This document shows positions 1 through 10,619 of a stretch of 64,000 nucleotides of DNA, in pieces. Within the stretch, counting starts at the first letter, position 1. Each line of letters begins with the position of its first letter. The translations under genes were made by a program, and so were the position numbers. The notes below the pieces were generated by a model. The model did not search any database and had not been told where the DNA came from. It saw only the letters and a list, made by a program, of their open reading frames with translations. The DNA lies in NCBI GenBank assembly GCA_023634235.1, contig JAMKCF010000001.1, positions 1,106,001-1,170,000 of the forward strand. The letters are read 5' to 3'. Source of the DNA: Pisaster brevispinus (taxonomy: Eukaryota; Echinodermata; Asteroidea; Forcipulatida; Asteriidae).

Positions 1-543
1 AGCCTCCCCATGCTATCAAAAGAATTGAAGTGGCATTGTGAAAATGCAGACATCACATTTTTTGTTAATGTTTTATTGCATATTAATGTGGTAGTCATAG
101 TAACAAAGCACGTGATTGATTTGTTCTTTCTAGCGGAGAGGGAAAACAATTATTTCGGTCAGCAGCAAGCATTGCTGCATTTCTGGGTAATTCTATTGGT
201 GGCATCGCAGCACGATCTAATAAAATAACACAAAACTAGATGGACGTTTTTTGTACAACAAAAACACGTTCGGCATAGTTTTAGCCAGAGGTGTCTACCC
301 TGTTGTAAAACTGGACATCCTGTTCTATCTGTTATTTACATGGAAATGTATTGTAAAAGAACAATTTGGACAGTCTGACCCAGAAGTAAATCAGGGCCTC
401 TGGGACTCGGAATTTGGGTCAAATCTGACGCGGGAGATTTTAGAGTGAATTATTATTAATACTGACAAAATAGCATTGAGTGTAAAATAGGTTATTGTTT
501 CAAGTGCATACATTCTTTTAAACAGGGAACGGGTGGTCCTTAA

Positions 544-903
544 AGGCAAGGTATACCTTTGGTTTTTGGAACCGTTTGATTTTTTGAATTATAAATGTAG
601 GTATATACAATAAAACTAACCTGTGAAATTTTTTTGAGATATCACCGAAAAACCAGAGCAAATATTTCCACGCAGGAAGAATATTCCCTATAGGAATACA
701 CGATCTGAAAAGCGTTACGGCCGTAACGCTTCTCAGATTCAAATTTTGGGGGTTTCAAAGTGATATATTTTTCCATAACCGCAGTACTTCGAGTGAAAAG
801 TTTCTCAAAATGCATTATTTTATCCAAAGCTGCTGTACTTCTTACCAAGTAAGTTTTTATTGCCATCATTTTTCAGACTCATTACTGAACGTATACCTTC
901 CCT
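544..903. mobile_element. TTAA-flanked MITE, 'aaggtatac' family
   Basis: A 360-bp element with TTAA on both sides (540-543 and 904-907) and imperfect terminal inverted repeats reading AGGcAAGGTATACc. The centre holds a perfect 20-bp palindrome, AGCGTTACGGCCGTAACGCT. Relatives lie at 38639-39020 (the arm counterpart), 21615-22120, 53724-53950 (truncated) and 56932-57297. TTAA target duplication is the piggyBac signature, so a piggyBac-mobilised non-autonomous element is likely. No coding capacity is visible. Confidence 0.7.
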
Positions 904-968
904 TTAAAATGTATCATTCTACATGTTTCAAACAAGTATGATTACTACATTTCTTTCTTTTTATAAAG

Positions 969-1032
969 GCGACGAGTGCGCCTAAAATCGTGGCAACAAC
1001 ACCAGACCCTACAAGTGTTCCTATAACCACAG
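969..1032 (+). pseudogene. FReD copy 1, Thr/Pro-rich linker exon
   Basis: A 64-nt exon preceded by a pyrimidine-rich acceptor (ending ataaag) and followed by a strong donor (gtaagc). In frame 0 it reads ATSAPKIVATTPDPTSVPIT and then T: a Thr/Ser/Pro-rich, probably O-glycosylated linker with no stop. It ends in phase 1, which fits the phase-1 start of the first FReD exon. The exon itself is intact, but the downstream FReD exons of this copy (4668-4732 and 5690-5893) are damaged, so the gene copy is scored as a pseudogene. Any exon further 5' would lie left of the window. Confidence 0.6.
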
Positions 1033-1429
1033 GTAAGCCTATTATCATTACATTAGAAGGCTTGGCAAGCTCGGCCTTATGTTTCCTAAAGACGATCAGA
1101 GCATACTGATCGAAACGTTGAGTCGTTAACCACCGTTTCTTTTCAGAACCTACACTACTCAAATGGTGTTACAGCAAACCTTACTTAGTTATAATAATAC
1201 CACAATCTGCCTTATATCTCACAATTATAACTCAGTACAAGAACAAGTCATAATTATGAGTTTCACTTGTCAAAAGTATGAATTAGTAAAAGTGATAGTT
1301 ATGACTTACTAAAATTAGGTCACATAGTATCTCCTAATCATAACTTACCGGTAGTACAAGTCAAAACTATGACCAACTTGTACTAAGTAATAATTATGAG
1401 ATGTAAGTCATAATACTTAGGTACAGAGC

Positions 1430-1680
1430 TGGGCTATATTTTGATCCGGGCTATATTTAGAAACAGAGCTGGAGCTACATTTGGATCAATGATACATTTG
1501 GTTACATAGCTGGGCTATATTTAGATTAATGCTACATTATGGTAAAGAGATGTGCTACATTTAGCTCCTTGCCACATTATCATACAGAGCTGGGCTATTT
1601 TTTGATCCGGGGGCTACATTTAAGTACAGAGCGGGGGCTACATTTTGAATGATCCGGTACATTTAGGTACAGAGCTGTGA
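1430..1680. repeat. Degenerate minisatellite (acagagctgggctacattt)
   Basis: About five to six diverged units of roughly 40-50 bp built on 'acagagctgggctacattt' and 'gatccgggctacattt'. A shorter reverse-complement version lies at 36325-36475 in R1. A related array with a 'ctacatgtagccc' core is at 12427-12830. Confidence 0.65.
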
Positions 1681-4240
1681 CGTCAAGTGATAACTATCTA
1701 TTGGCGAAATTATAATCAGTGTGTCGTGGTTTGGAGACGTGGTTTTGTATAAATTTGGAGTCTCCAGCGCAAAAACACCTTTATTTAATTTGCTTAAGGT
1801 GTTCCAAAAATTCGATTGTCAAAGTCTTTGTACATTTAAGTCAAACAAGTCGTTCGACGAGACTTTGTGCTGTGAAATTTCTTCACAAGACACACTGTTA
1901 TGCCATACTCGTTGGAACGAGTATTTTGAAACTTAACAATAATCTGAACACCGTCAATCTGCAATAGCATTTCTAATACAGTAATTTCAAAGAAAAATGA
2001 TTGCTGGGCAAACACCCCACCTCCGGGGAGTTGACCGAGAGACATTGCAATCGAAAGTACAGTTAGTAATTGTGGGTCATTTATGAACAATAGTTCGGTC
2101 GATAAACAATAAACATTTACAAAGAACACGCCGTTAGAAACTACGCCAAAGAGTGTTACCGCTTTGTCTGGCTTGGGAATGGTTATTACAGCAAGAAAGC
2201 TACTCAATATTGTCAGTCAGTCCGGGCCAGTGGGGAGCAATTAAAGGTATCATTATGCACAGTCGTATGCGACGTTTCCGGGGCACTTCCTGTCCATGAA
2301 GTTAATTGCTGTTGGGATTAAATTCAACGTCGAGATGGATTGAAATATTTTAATTGAAGTTTTGCAGTGTGGACATTAAAAAGTTAAACAACATGAACAA
2401 AATAACAGGTAAATTCATAGTTCTTGGAAATGTGCAGGGGGGGGGGGGGCGGACACGATATTGCGCAATTCTTTCCCCGATGCTGTGTGAACGTACCATT
2501 ACAAAAATAGGGGTGTTTATTTTTTACACTAACACGAATGGATTAAATTAAATAAAAGTAAGGCAGTATTTTACCAATTATATATGTATAGTTTATTTGT
2601 CAGGTTTTTGGAGTGGAATAAAATGCAAATATTTTACAAATATTTAGACAAAACTATTTTGAAAATGCATTCGCATTTTGAACGAAAATTTCGACACCCC
2701 TAAAACAGTGTCACAAAACGCGACGAAAGTGAAAAATTGAACCATTCTACCCCTTAGATTTTTCAAGTTCTTGTTTTAATATATAGTTTTCTAACATTGT
2801 GAAGTTTTAAAAAAAAATCACCCATTCTACCCAATCGATTTTTATGATTTTCAAAATGTAACGTTCGAATTAAATAGTAACTTCCGTTAACGGTTTCATG
2901 TGTGGACCAGTCAGCGTCCGGAGTTTATGTGTGTTGGTATGGTATACCGAGCAGTCAGGGCGACACACAAAGACTGCGTTTCCTGGTATGAAGCCTGGGA
3001 CCAATCAGAGCGCTTTATTGCTGCGACCTGACTGCATGAACAGAGATTCGACTGCATGCATGTAAGGCATGCTCATGAATGAGACGAGTATCAACGTTGA
3101 TGGTGCCTTTTTCTTTGTCCGTGTCCGCCCCCCCCCCCTGGAAATGTGAGCATGCTCAGAACGATGTAAACAACGGACGTTTACCTGGTAAGTCTGCTGC
3201 CACCTAGCGTTCAAAAGTCTCCCATTACTGAACTTTGGCCATTTTATTTTTAAAAGATGAGTGCAAGAAAACTGTTAGCAATGGTTGGTGAAACTGAAAA
3301 GTGAAAACTCGAACATGTTCACCAATGATGATTTGAAACACAACAGTGTTAAAGCTCATCAAAGAAGGAATTATAAACCTCAAAAAATAACAGTGTTTTT
3401 GTAACAAAATAAAAGTTGTGCAAATCCAGTTGTCATTAACTGCCTTTCAATTTATAAGCTATGAATATAATTATCGAGTTGTCTACTCGGGGGAAGTAAC
3501 TTCATTCTTAGCCACCCTTACAATGACGATGACTAATAAAATTGTTTATTCTGCTGTCTCCTAAATTGACATCTGACTCCTTTTGTACGACATAATGTAG
3601 GAATTCGACCATTGGGAAAATGTTATGTGGCATACATAGCAGGTAACAATTTTTCTTATTTGGCTGTCTGGCTCCGGAACCTAATTAACATGCTTGCCAA
3701 TGTTTTTAAAGGGGATTTCCCTGGTATTGTGAGAGCACAAACCCTGCGCTGTAGTATGCCAATATGCAAGAGTATGCCAGGATACAAGAGCCATCTCATA
3801 TTTTTGCACTGCTTACCAGTCTACTGAGAAACAAGGTATCTTATTTACTTGGCCTACCACAGCTTGACCACCTACAATAAACAGCTGGTTATATTGTGTC
3901 TGCCTGATGTCTGCAATAGCAAAGCCAGTGACAGGAGGATTGGTTGCTTGCTCGTAACAGCGGCTAATAAGATCTTAGACCTTGGAGTGTGTCCAATGTC
4001 AACGTATTCTCTAAGGGGCTTCGCGTTTTAACGCGTGCCAAGAACGTTTTTGCTGTAACGGGCACCAGCGATAAGCACAGTAATTTTTTAATATTTGCAT
4101 TTATGACTTTAGCGAAAAAATGTGTCTTTCTCCACTATGTCACTAATCACATCACAATGCAAAAGGACAAGAAAACAAATTGCAACGCATGCGCAGAATG
4201 GGTGATTTTGCACAGAATGTCAGCCAAGTAAGAATCTGGG
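1681..4240. other. No gene recognised; mostly L1-specific insertion
   Basis: I see no supported gene here. The part up to about 3690 has no counterpart in R1. A poly-G run lies at 2438-2449 and a poly-C run at 3129-3138. ORFs are short and lack recognisable motifs. From about 3690 the sequence again pairs with R1 (36100-36320). Confidence 0.5.
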
Positions 4241-4667
4241 CTCGTGGGTTTCCCCCTCCCCCAATATTTTAAGATCGTATACTAATTATTTGAGCTACAA
4301 ATTGATTCAGAAGAGGGCGCTATAAGACGAGTGTGCTACACCATTCACCACATGGGGTCAGGACCTCCAGGTGGTAGGTCACCTACTGCTCACTACAGCT
4401 ACCGACACTCGCTGCAGGGTTTTTAACCCGCCATGCTGCCCGCTGAAATGTAAAACGGCGCAGACCCCACACGACGCAAAAGGTGCAATGCGGCTTGCAA
4501 AACACTGCACTAAACTGGCAACAGTCGACATCGTGTTCTGTTAACATTTCTGTTCCATCCACAGTTTTGTTTTTGTGCAACTCTAAACTTGTTGGTTTTG
4601 TTTGTTTATTTTGAATGTATCTTTTCTTTCTTTTCTTTCTTGCTTTTTGCTTTCTTTTTGCTTTGAA

Positions 4668-4732
4668 AATACACCATATACGTGTCCGGTTTATCTGGAG
4701 GACTGGAAATATATTGTGAAATGTTTAACGAT
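4668..4732 (+). pseudogene. FReD copy 1, remnant of first FReD exon
   Basis: Homologous to the second half of the exon that is intact at 25704-25843 and 35071-35210 (TIYVSGLSGGLE.YCEM). The first half, including the Cys-Tyr-Glu start of the domain, is deleted so that homology begins right after the pyrimidine tract. At the 3' end the bases coding the diagnostic Gly-Gly-Trp-Thr, together with the donor junction, are also deleted. Without these the exon cannot be spliced into a working fibrinogen domain. Confidence 0.8.
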
Positions 4733-4769
4733 AAGTAAGAGCTTTTAGGGGGGTGGAAGTAAGAAACAT

Positions 4770-5445
4770 TGACTAGAGCGGGACTTGAACCTGTGACCTC
4801 TCCTCCGCATTAACATGCCGATGTCTTAGGGAATCTGCCCCCCCCCCCCGAGATGTTGTCCCCATGGGAACTTAACGCGGGTTGAAGGAGGTCGATACAA
4901 AAGAGGGCGCTGTCGGAAGAAATAATGTACTCAGTTCACCGTATATGGGGGAACATAATCTCCTGTCACACCGGCGATCTACCAACTGAACTATCTATCC
5001 CTATTTGCAGGTTGTTTGGCGTCTGACGACTGGCACCCGAACAAAAAGATTGATAAGGGAACCAACATTAGGGCTGGATAGCCCAGATGGTGGAATGCCA
5101 GCACGTTAATCCGTAGGTCGGATGTTCAAGTCCCGCTCTAGTCAAAAACTTTCTTTGTTCAACCCAACGTTATTTCATTTTCTCAGTGAGTTTTCCAAAT
5201 GGTTTATTACCTGATATTTCAAAGTAAAAGTTGCAACCCCTTAACAAGGTGATCCCTCTGTTGCCGCTTCCAGGTTGTATTGTAAACTTTGATGTGATTT
5301 CTCGATTGGGGCAGACGATTGAATGGCTTCCGGATGGCAGCCCGAACAACGATACTAACAAAGTTGGGAAACATCCATCACTAGGGGCAGATAGCTAAGT
5401 CGGCACGTTAATCCAGAAATCACATGTTCAAGTCACGCTCTAGTC
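4770..5445. mobile_element. tRNA-derived SINE-like units in FReD intron (copy 1)
   Basis: At 5071-5142 a 72-nt tRNA-like sequence starts 'gggctggatagc' and has a B-box-like 'gttcaagtccc'. A second unit in the same orientation is at 5384-5445, and a reverse unit is near 4770-4830. Equivalent units sit in the same intron of copies 2 and 3. Imperfect acceptor stems and copy-to-copy changes argue for SINE heads rather than functional tRNA genes. Confidence 0.55.
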
Positions 5446-5689
5446 AATTTTTTCTTTATTCAACCCCAAATATGTTACTTAAAAATTTACCCAGTCAGCT
5501 TCCCTTGTGGTTTATTACTTACGTCCGAATAAGGAAACATCGGATCGATGGGTCGTCAGACAATGATCAGGTCGAAAGAATTACCATGTGGGTGTTGGAA
5601 AATCTGACCGTTATTCAGCTGGATTTATGAATATATTAAATGCCGAATATCCTAAGCAACTCTTTACTTGTTGTTTGGTAATTTTCCAG

Positions 5690-5893
5690 AGGCTCCAAAA
5701 GGAGAATTACTTGCAAGCGAAACTTCAACAACCGTACCTGGGCCGAATACAAGTCTGGGTTTGGTGACTCTGGCTCTGATGACGATTCCGAGTTCTGGAT
5801 TGGTCTGGACAACATTCATCTTTTGACCAATCAAAATGATTATCAGATTCGTATACAATTGATGCCTTTTGCTGTTAATTTGATATACGCACA
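5690..5893 (+). pseudogene. FReD copy 1, second FReD exon with frameshift
   Basis: Acceptor (ttttccag) and donor (gtaggt) are preserved, but the exon is 204 nt instead of the 203 nt of the R1 copy. One extra A in 'ctccaaaagg' (R1 has 'ctccaaagg') shifts the frame at the conserved QRR motif, so the RTWAEYKSGFGD and EFWIGLDNIH segments are read out of frame. The two 3' FReD exons are not present downstream. With the broken first exon this makes copy 1 a clear pseudogene. Confidence 0.85.
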
Positions 5894-6019
5894 GTAGGTT
5901 GAAGTTTGAGTTTAAATCTCTTTTGGATACTTTAATCACTTTGTCAACAGTTTAGTTATACAAAAGGTACCTTACTGGTACCGTAGGGTGCGTTTTTTCC
6001 GGTGGGTAAACGTTACATC

Positions 6020-6300
6020 ACAGCTAAAAATATGTAAACAACTTGTTTAAGGTTTTAAGCAACCGCTGTTTAACCAGGGCACATGAACAACTGTTGTTCA
6101 AACTGTTGAAGAACCAGGGTTGGTTACAGTTTAAACATTTCGTTGTTCAAAGTTTAAACAACTTTGTAAACAACTATTTTTAAACAACTGGGTTGTTTAA
6201 CTTATTTTAAACAACCAACTTTAAACAACTGGGTTGTTTAAAGGTGGTTGTTTAACACAGCTTGGGTTGTTAAAATAAGGCTATTTAATAAGTACATCTT
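6020..6300. repeat. Palindromic 'gtttaaacaac' cluster
   Basis: A dense run of the words tttaaacaac / gttgtttaa in both orientations, about ten copies, able to fold on itself. Its first part ('gtttaagg...aactgttgttcaaactgttga') also follows FReD copy 2 at 26950-27025. Copies 1 and 2 therefore share the same 3' boundary, whereas copy 3 diverges earlier. Confidence 0.6.
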
Positions 6301-6525
6301 AGTTGTTTTCGAAAAAAGTTTGTTGTAAAAGAACTTACACTAAACAATTGTACACAAAACACATGTATGAGTTGGCATCACTGCATATTATTTATTGTCC
6401 CAATTATTTTTTTTACATAAACATGTTTTAAAGTTAGTGTGTGGTGATTATACATGGGTCTCAATCGATGTGATTAAGTGTTGCACATGCACAGCTGAAA
6501 TATTTGGGCAGATAAAACATGTATA
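6301..6525. other. No gene seen
   Basis: AT-rich sequence between the palindromic cluster and the minisatellite upstream of the transposase fragment. I recognise nothing in it. Confidence 0.4.
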
Positions 6526-6625
6526 AGATGTGTGTTTCAAGATGCGAGTTTAAGATGTGTCATTTAAGATGCATGTTCAAGATGTGAGTGTAAAGATGTG
6601 TGTTTCAAGATGCGCCTGTTCTGGC
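6526..6625 (+). repeat. Minisatellite 'gatgtgtgtttcaa' next to transposase fragment
   Basis: Units of about 15-18 bp (gatgtgtgtttcaa, gatgcgagtttaa, gatgcgcctgttc). The same words form a longer array at 31525-31800. The open frame of the transposase fragment runs into this array, so an apparent Met inside it is probably not a true start. Confidence 0.75.
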
Positions 6626-6632
6626 AGGTGTC

Positions 6633-7532
6633 ATGAAGATTCTCAGATCATTGTTAGTTGGTAGCAAAGGAGATTGGAAACCCATCCAAACAGGTGTCAT
6701 CCTATCCACAACTTCAATTCTTGAAATTCAAGAGGAACTTCTTGACAAGGGACACAAGTTCCTCCTGACTTCACGCCTCACCCAGGACTGCCTTGAGAAT
6801 CTCTTCAGTTCAGTGAGATTGAAGAATCCTGTGCCATCTCCCCTAGCATTTAAGTGTGCCCTCAAGTTAATCAGCATTGCCCAGTTCCTGAATACCTCTC
6901 ACACGGGCAGTTATCATCAAGATGAGGGTGATTTTCTTGTTGAGTTTTTGGATCAGCCCGTCAAACCACCCCAAGTACCAACCATTGCCGACATACATGT
7001 AACCCTATCAAAAGCAAAGTCAGTCCCAGAATTGTGTCAAGCTGAGTTGAATAGTCTCCATTATCTGGCAGGCTACTGTGCGCACAGCATCACGAAGACT
7101 GGGAAGTTCTGCAATAAGTGCAAAAAAGATGTCATCAGGGAGCAAGGACTGGGAGCAAGTGAAGTCGGGAAACTCACAAGTCTGAAAGAGTACAGAGAGG
7201 GGTGTCTTGTGAAAGTAACAGACAAAGTGTTTAATCTTCTACTTCAGGCTGAATTCATCTTCAGAGGTTACGATGATGAAGTCCTTATGAATTTGAAGAA
7301 GATCCAGAAGGTTCTCCTTGACAAAGCTGAACAACAAACCACAGCAATTCAACTTGAGGACTGCCATGGAGTGAAGAGAGCCCTTCTCACTAGATATATT
7401 AATGTTCGACTTCATATATTTTGTAAGAGAGTTCGACTTGAAAGAAAACAAGAAATTGAGAAATCAAAAACAGGTGGCGAGCTTGGCAGCAAAAGCATGG
7501 CTACGCGGAAACTGGTGAAAAAATTGAAGTAA
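6633..7532 (+). pseudogene. P-element/THAP9-type transposase, C-terminal fragment
   Basis: An open frame of 299 codons from the first ATG outside the minisatellite to a TAA. Residue patterns match the C-terminal part of P-element transposases: TSRLTQDCLENLFSSVR, then a PSPLAFKCALK segment, SYHQDEGDFLVEFLD, and YLAGYCAHS followed by a Cys pair in FCNKCKKD. The family protein is usually two to three times longer. The N-terminal THAP zinc finger and most of the RNase H-like catalytic core are missing, and upstream sequence is minisatellite. No terminal inverted repeats were recognised. It is most likely a truncated, immobile copy, although the frame is undamaged. A host-domesticated gene with upstream exons elsewhere cannot be excluded. 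Confidence 0.8.
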
Positions 7533-7701
7533 ACCTGAATTTATCTATAGTAATGAGTGCTCCCTTCACTCCACGGCTTAAGAGCTTCATCATTATAACC
7601 TCTGATGACGAAAAAAAGAACGTCTCACATCATTTCAGGCAACAACCCTACCTGCCTATTCATTGTAACCAAGCGTTAACTATTTTGGGTCTTGAACCTT
7701 C

Positions 7702-7903
7702 ATGTATTAGAGGAATCACTCTTTGCAACACTTTTGCATTAAAACCGTACAACTCTAATTAATTCAATCAATAGTTTTGTCAAATCCAAAAGCTCTCATT
7801 CTATGTATTAGAGGAATCACTCTTTGCAACACTTTTGCATTAAAACCGTACAACTCTAATTAATTCAATCAATAGTTTTGTCAAATCCAAAAGCTCTCAT
7901 TCT
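7702..7903 (+). repeat. Two exact 101-bp tandem units
   Basis: The 101-bp sequence at 7702-7802 ('atgtattagaggaatcac...aaaagctctcattct') is repeated immediately at 7803-7903 with no difference I can find. It lies about 170 bp downstream of the transposase fragment. Confidence 0.9.
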
Positions 7904-8179
7904 ATGTCAGACATGTCAATAACTCTCTCAGCTCACTCCCACCATCCTTGTAATTAGTTTGGGAATTTCTGATGTTCAACATGATACTGTTTGGCTAGTT
8001 TGTGGAAATAAATGGCGGTGTTTATCAAATGAAAGGCAGGATTTCGCAAATTGGGAGACTAACTGGTTACATCTCTATGAGAGAGGTTTGACATTAAGGA
8101 AATTAAGAAAATCATTATAAGGCAGTTTATTGGGATAAGCTATGATACGTAAAGCCCTTTATTGGATGCACCCGGTAAT
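7904..8179. other. No gene seen
   Basis: AT-rich sequence between the 101-bp tandem duplication and the LINE fragment. Nothing recognisable. Confidence 0.4.
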
Positions 8180-8401
8180 TTAAGCCAGTACAGGAGCTCC
8201 GAATTCAAGCATGGGACGAATGTACATCTTGTAAATAGAGACGAGACCATCAGTTTTAACACCATTTTCCCTTAGTTTACTCAAGATGTACAAACATCGA
8301 GAGGCACTACTCACAAGGTGTTTGACCTGTTGGCCCCACTTAACATGCTTAAGGTCACTCTGAATAATAACCCCTAGTATCTTACTGAATGAGACAACCT
8401 A
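8180..8401 (-). pseudogene. LINE reverse transcriptase fragment
   Basis: The minus strand reads VVSFSKILGVIIQSDLKHV, then a QVKHLVSSASRCLYILSKLR block and VSIYKMYIRPMLEFGAPV. This is the pattern of the region just after the catalytic palm in non-LTR retrotransposon reverse transcriptases (FKILGV, then A..R.Y.L..LR, then IY...IRP.LE.GAPVW). It ends at a TAA where the family normally continues (PVW...). Upstream sequence (8402-8450) continues in another frame (NEPSAINLKI), so a frameshift is also present. A dead remnant. Confidence 0.8.
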
Positions 8402-8454
8402 TACATTATGTCAATATTATCGATCTTTAAATTAATGGCAGATGGTTCATTTTG

Positions 8455-9800
8455 AAGAAAATCAATTTGCATATATCTACATTTAAAATTTTGGCTTCGT
8501 GTCACTCACACAACACCAATCAACAAGTGAATTATTGTGAGATTGTTAATTCATGTAAGAATGATCATTTTTTATATTATGTACATTCTGCTCAGGTTTT
8601 GCTTTTTAAATATTGTCATACTGTTTTTCTAGATCACATGTTATGTAAGTGGCATACATGTGTAACTTGTTCGCGGAATGGAGAATATGCTACATTTTAA
8701 AAACTATCTGAGGTTATATTTCTCATCTCATTTAAAGCATAATGTACATCCTTGACCAAGACGTTTTGTACCGTGTAGTTGAACACCAACATTTCAGGGG
8801 GATAAATTGTTGCATGATGATGTATACTACTTCATGTATTTAATTTTCATATTGACTACTACTTGTGGCCTATTTAAAGTAGTCTTTTGATTTGAGGGTT
8901 TGGGAGGGGCAGGAACTATTTATTAAACAGCTATGTCCACTTGCAGGTGATATTTTGCCTCTTTTAACAAAGAAATAAAATGTAGGGGCTACATCAAATT
9001 TCACATTTTGCTTTTTTCATAATGTCTTTTTAAAACAACATGACAGTCATGTAACATGATACACATGTTTACTGTTGTGGAATTTGTTTTGGTTGAATAA
9101 AAATAATGATGATAATTATTGTTATTAATAATATAATTATTTTATTCAACCCAAATAAATAGCACAATAACACAATAAACACAGAGTTAGTAGACTGTAA
9201 ACAATAAAATACCATAAGACATTAATAACAATAATCTGTTTAAACCCAGAGAATTAGTTGATGGGGCCATTTAAAAACTACAAAAATTAAAGGGAATCTT
9301 ATGGGTCAGGGGTTTTGTGGGTTAGGGGTAGTTGCGATAATTGTAAGATTCCTAATTCCTTCCGATGGTCGAAACATGAGGTTTGATGAATCATGTGTGA
9401 AGATTTCCTTTTGTTTCAAACATTAAATGATAACAAAATTTGAACAGATGGTTTGTCGAAACCTTCTGGTCTAGCTACGACCATTGGGAGGATTAAATGT
9501 TTATACGGTTATCACAACTAGGTCAGGGGCAGCAAAATTAAAATGAGCTACATGTGTTTGTACTACACTGGTGGTAGTATCACAATAATTAGTAAGCAGG
9601 TATGCAGCCCCCTTAATTACCATTATTGTAGAATATAATTTAGTCAGTCAATGAGATACTTCATAAATTTGATCAAGCTAAGACTAAGAGTAAGACAATG
9701 TAATACTAATAGGTCGTCCAAAGTTGTCAACATTTTCACCATCATACAAAGAGACTGCATACGATTTAGGGAATAACAGTGCGATGAGCCGGTCTTCACT
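8455..9800. other. No gene recognised
   Basis: AT-rich sequence with short ORFs only. An imperfect palindrome (ttgaataaaa ... ttttattcaa) lies at about 9093-9150. I see no coding domain, splice-bounded exon or RNA gene. Confidence 0.45.
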
Positions 9801-9815
9801 GCGTGGTAATGACCG

Positions 9816-9884
9816 GGCTGGTGGTTGGCCGCTGTTAATTAACAGCGGCAAGCTCGGTCCATTAACAGCGGCCAACCACCAGCC
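9816..9884. repeat. Perfect 24-bp hairpin
   Basis: Arms 9816-9839 (starts ggctggtggttggccgctg) and 9861-9884 are exact reverse complements, separated by a 21-nt loop that itself begins with a copy of 'taacagcggc'. The arms are GC-rich in an AT-rich setting. Confidence 0.9.
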
Positions 9885-9918
9885 AAACCGAAATAATGTT
9901 GAGGCACTTCCTTGTTAA

Positions 9919-10335
9919 TCCTGCATTTTGAGTAAAACATATTTTAAAATTCATCTACAGACAGTACAGTATTGCCTTGCTACATTCCATACATTACAAC
10001 ATAAAAATCAATAAGTCATAAATGTTTTTATCAATATACATGTGTGTGTATATTATTTTGTCCTGTACTTTTAACGTAAATATAACTTGTAAAATATAAA
10101 ATGTCCCTGTACATAAGCATTAGTAATAATAAACACGATAAGCATGAACAATGCGTCGGTTATTAACAATTCATGAGTTTAAAAAAATGACATGGTCACA
10201 TTCGTCATTCATTGTTATTGTTTCTGTCTGAACCCAGCTGGAGTACACAGTGACACTGACAGTACAGTATCAAAACAAACTGTTCACATGCATCAACTTA
10301 AAAGCACAAGATTCTTAGTGGAAGGTTGAACGATT
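9919..10335. other. No gene seen
   Basis: AT-rich sequence between the hairpin and the 90-codon ORF. Nothing recognisable. Confidence 0.4.
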
Positions 10336-10608
10336 TTATTTCTCTACCTGAATGACAGAACATTTTTTCCCGCTGATCTGCTCAAAAACTAAAGAAGAAT
10401 CTTTGTTTTTACTCAAATACATAACATGATTTTCTCGTGTGCGAGCAGCCAGGTAGTCGCACGTCCATAGAAGCGTGCTAAACTCCCCGTCGTAGTCCAA
10501 TTTAGTCTGGTACAGGCGTTTCGTTTTGGACACAAAATGGCTTCTAAACGCAACTCTCCCAATATACGGCTCTGACGGGTGCACCACACTAAATGGACAA
10601 ATATTCAT
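10336..10608 (-). CDS. Hypothetical 90-aa single-exon ORF
   Basis: The ATG lies in a fair context (ggcgcATGa) and is preceded by in-frame stops, and the frame is open for 90 codons. Codon use looks more protein-like than neighbouring ORFs (YIGRVAFRSHFVSKT, then LYQTKLDYDGEFSTLLWTCD). The TAA stop sits inside an AATAAA polyadenylation signal, so a short, intron-less transcript is possible. Alternatively 'CATTCAG/gtagag' at 10348 could be a splice donor, making this a first exon. I do not recognise a family, and no signal peptide or membrane segment is evident. The hand reading could be a chance ORF. Confidence 0.35.
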   Translation of the reverse strand: MNICPFSVVHPSEPYIGRVAFRSHFVSKTKRLYQTKLDYDGEFSTLLWTCDYLAARTRENHVMYLSKNKDSSLVFEQISGKKCSVIQVEK

Positions 10609-10619
10609 GCGCCAAGCTC

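Larger units (their letters stand above)
1..6015 (+). repeat. Inverted duplication arm L1
   Basis: This stretch is repeated in reverse complement at about 34037-39563 (R1). Position 1 pairs with about 39563, and homology ends near 6015 where the sequence after 'gggtaaacgtta' diverges. Large differences include an insertion in L1 at about 1480-3690, where R1 has adjoining sequence near 36320-36331, and several mobile elements found only in R1. L1 carries the pseudogenised fibrinogen-domain copy. Homology is already running at base 1, so the arm may extend beyond the left window edge. Confidence 0.93.

Noticed and set aside
251..448. 65-codon ORF identical to one in R1 (39313-39116)
   Set aside because: Identity reflects recent duplication of the whole region. 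There are no domain, signal or splice features, and it contains a phrase that recurs as a non-coding repeat near 11940.
914..1162. Minus-strand 82-codon ORF with a membrane-like segment, also conserved in R1
   Set aside because: It is antisense to the linker exon, which has strong splice sites and correct phase. Conservation comes from the arm duplication.
6600..6632. Start codon of the P-type transposase frame at 6600
   Set aside because: It lies in the minisatellite and is unlike family N-termini. The frame is open there only because the repeat lacks stops.
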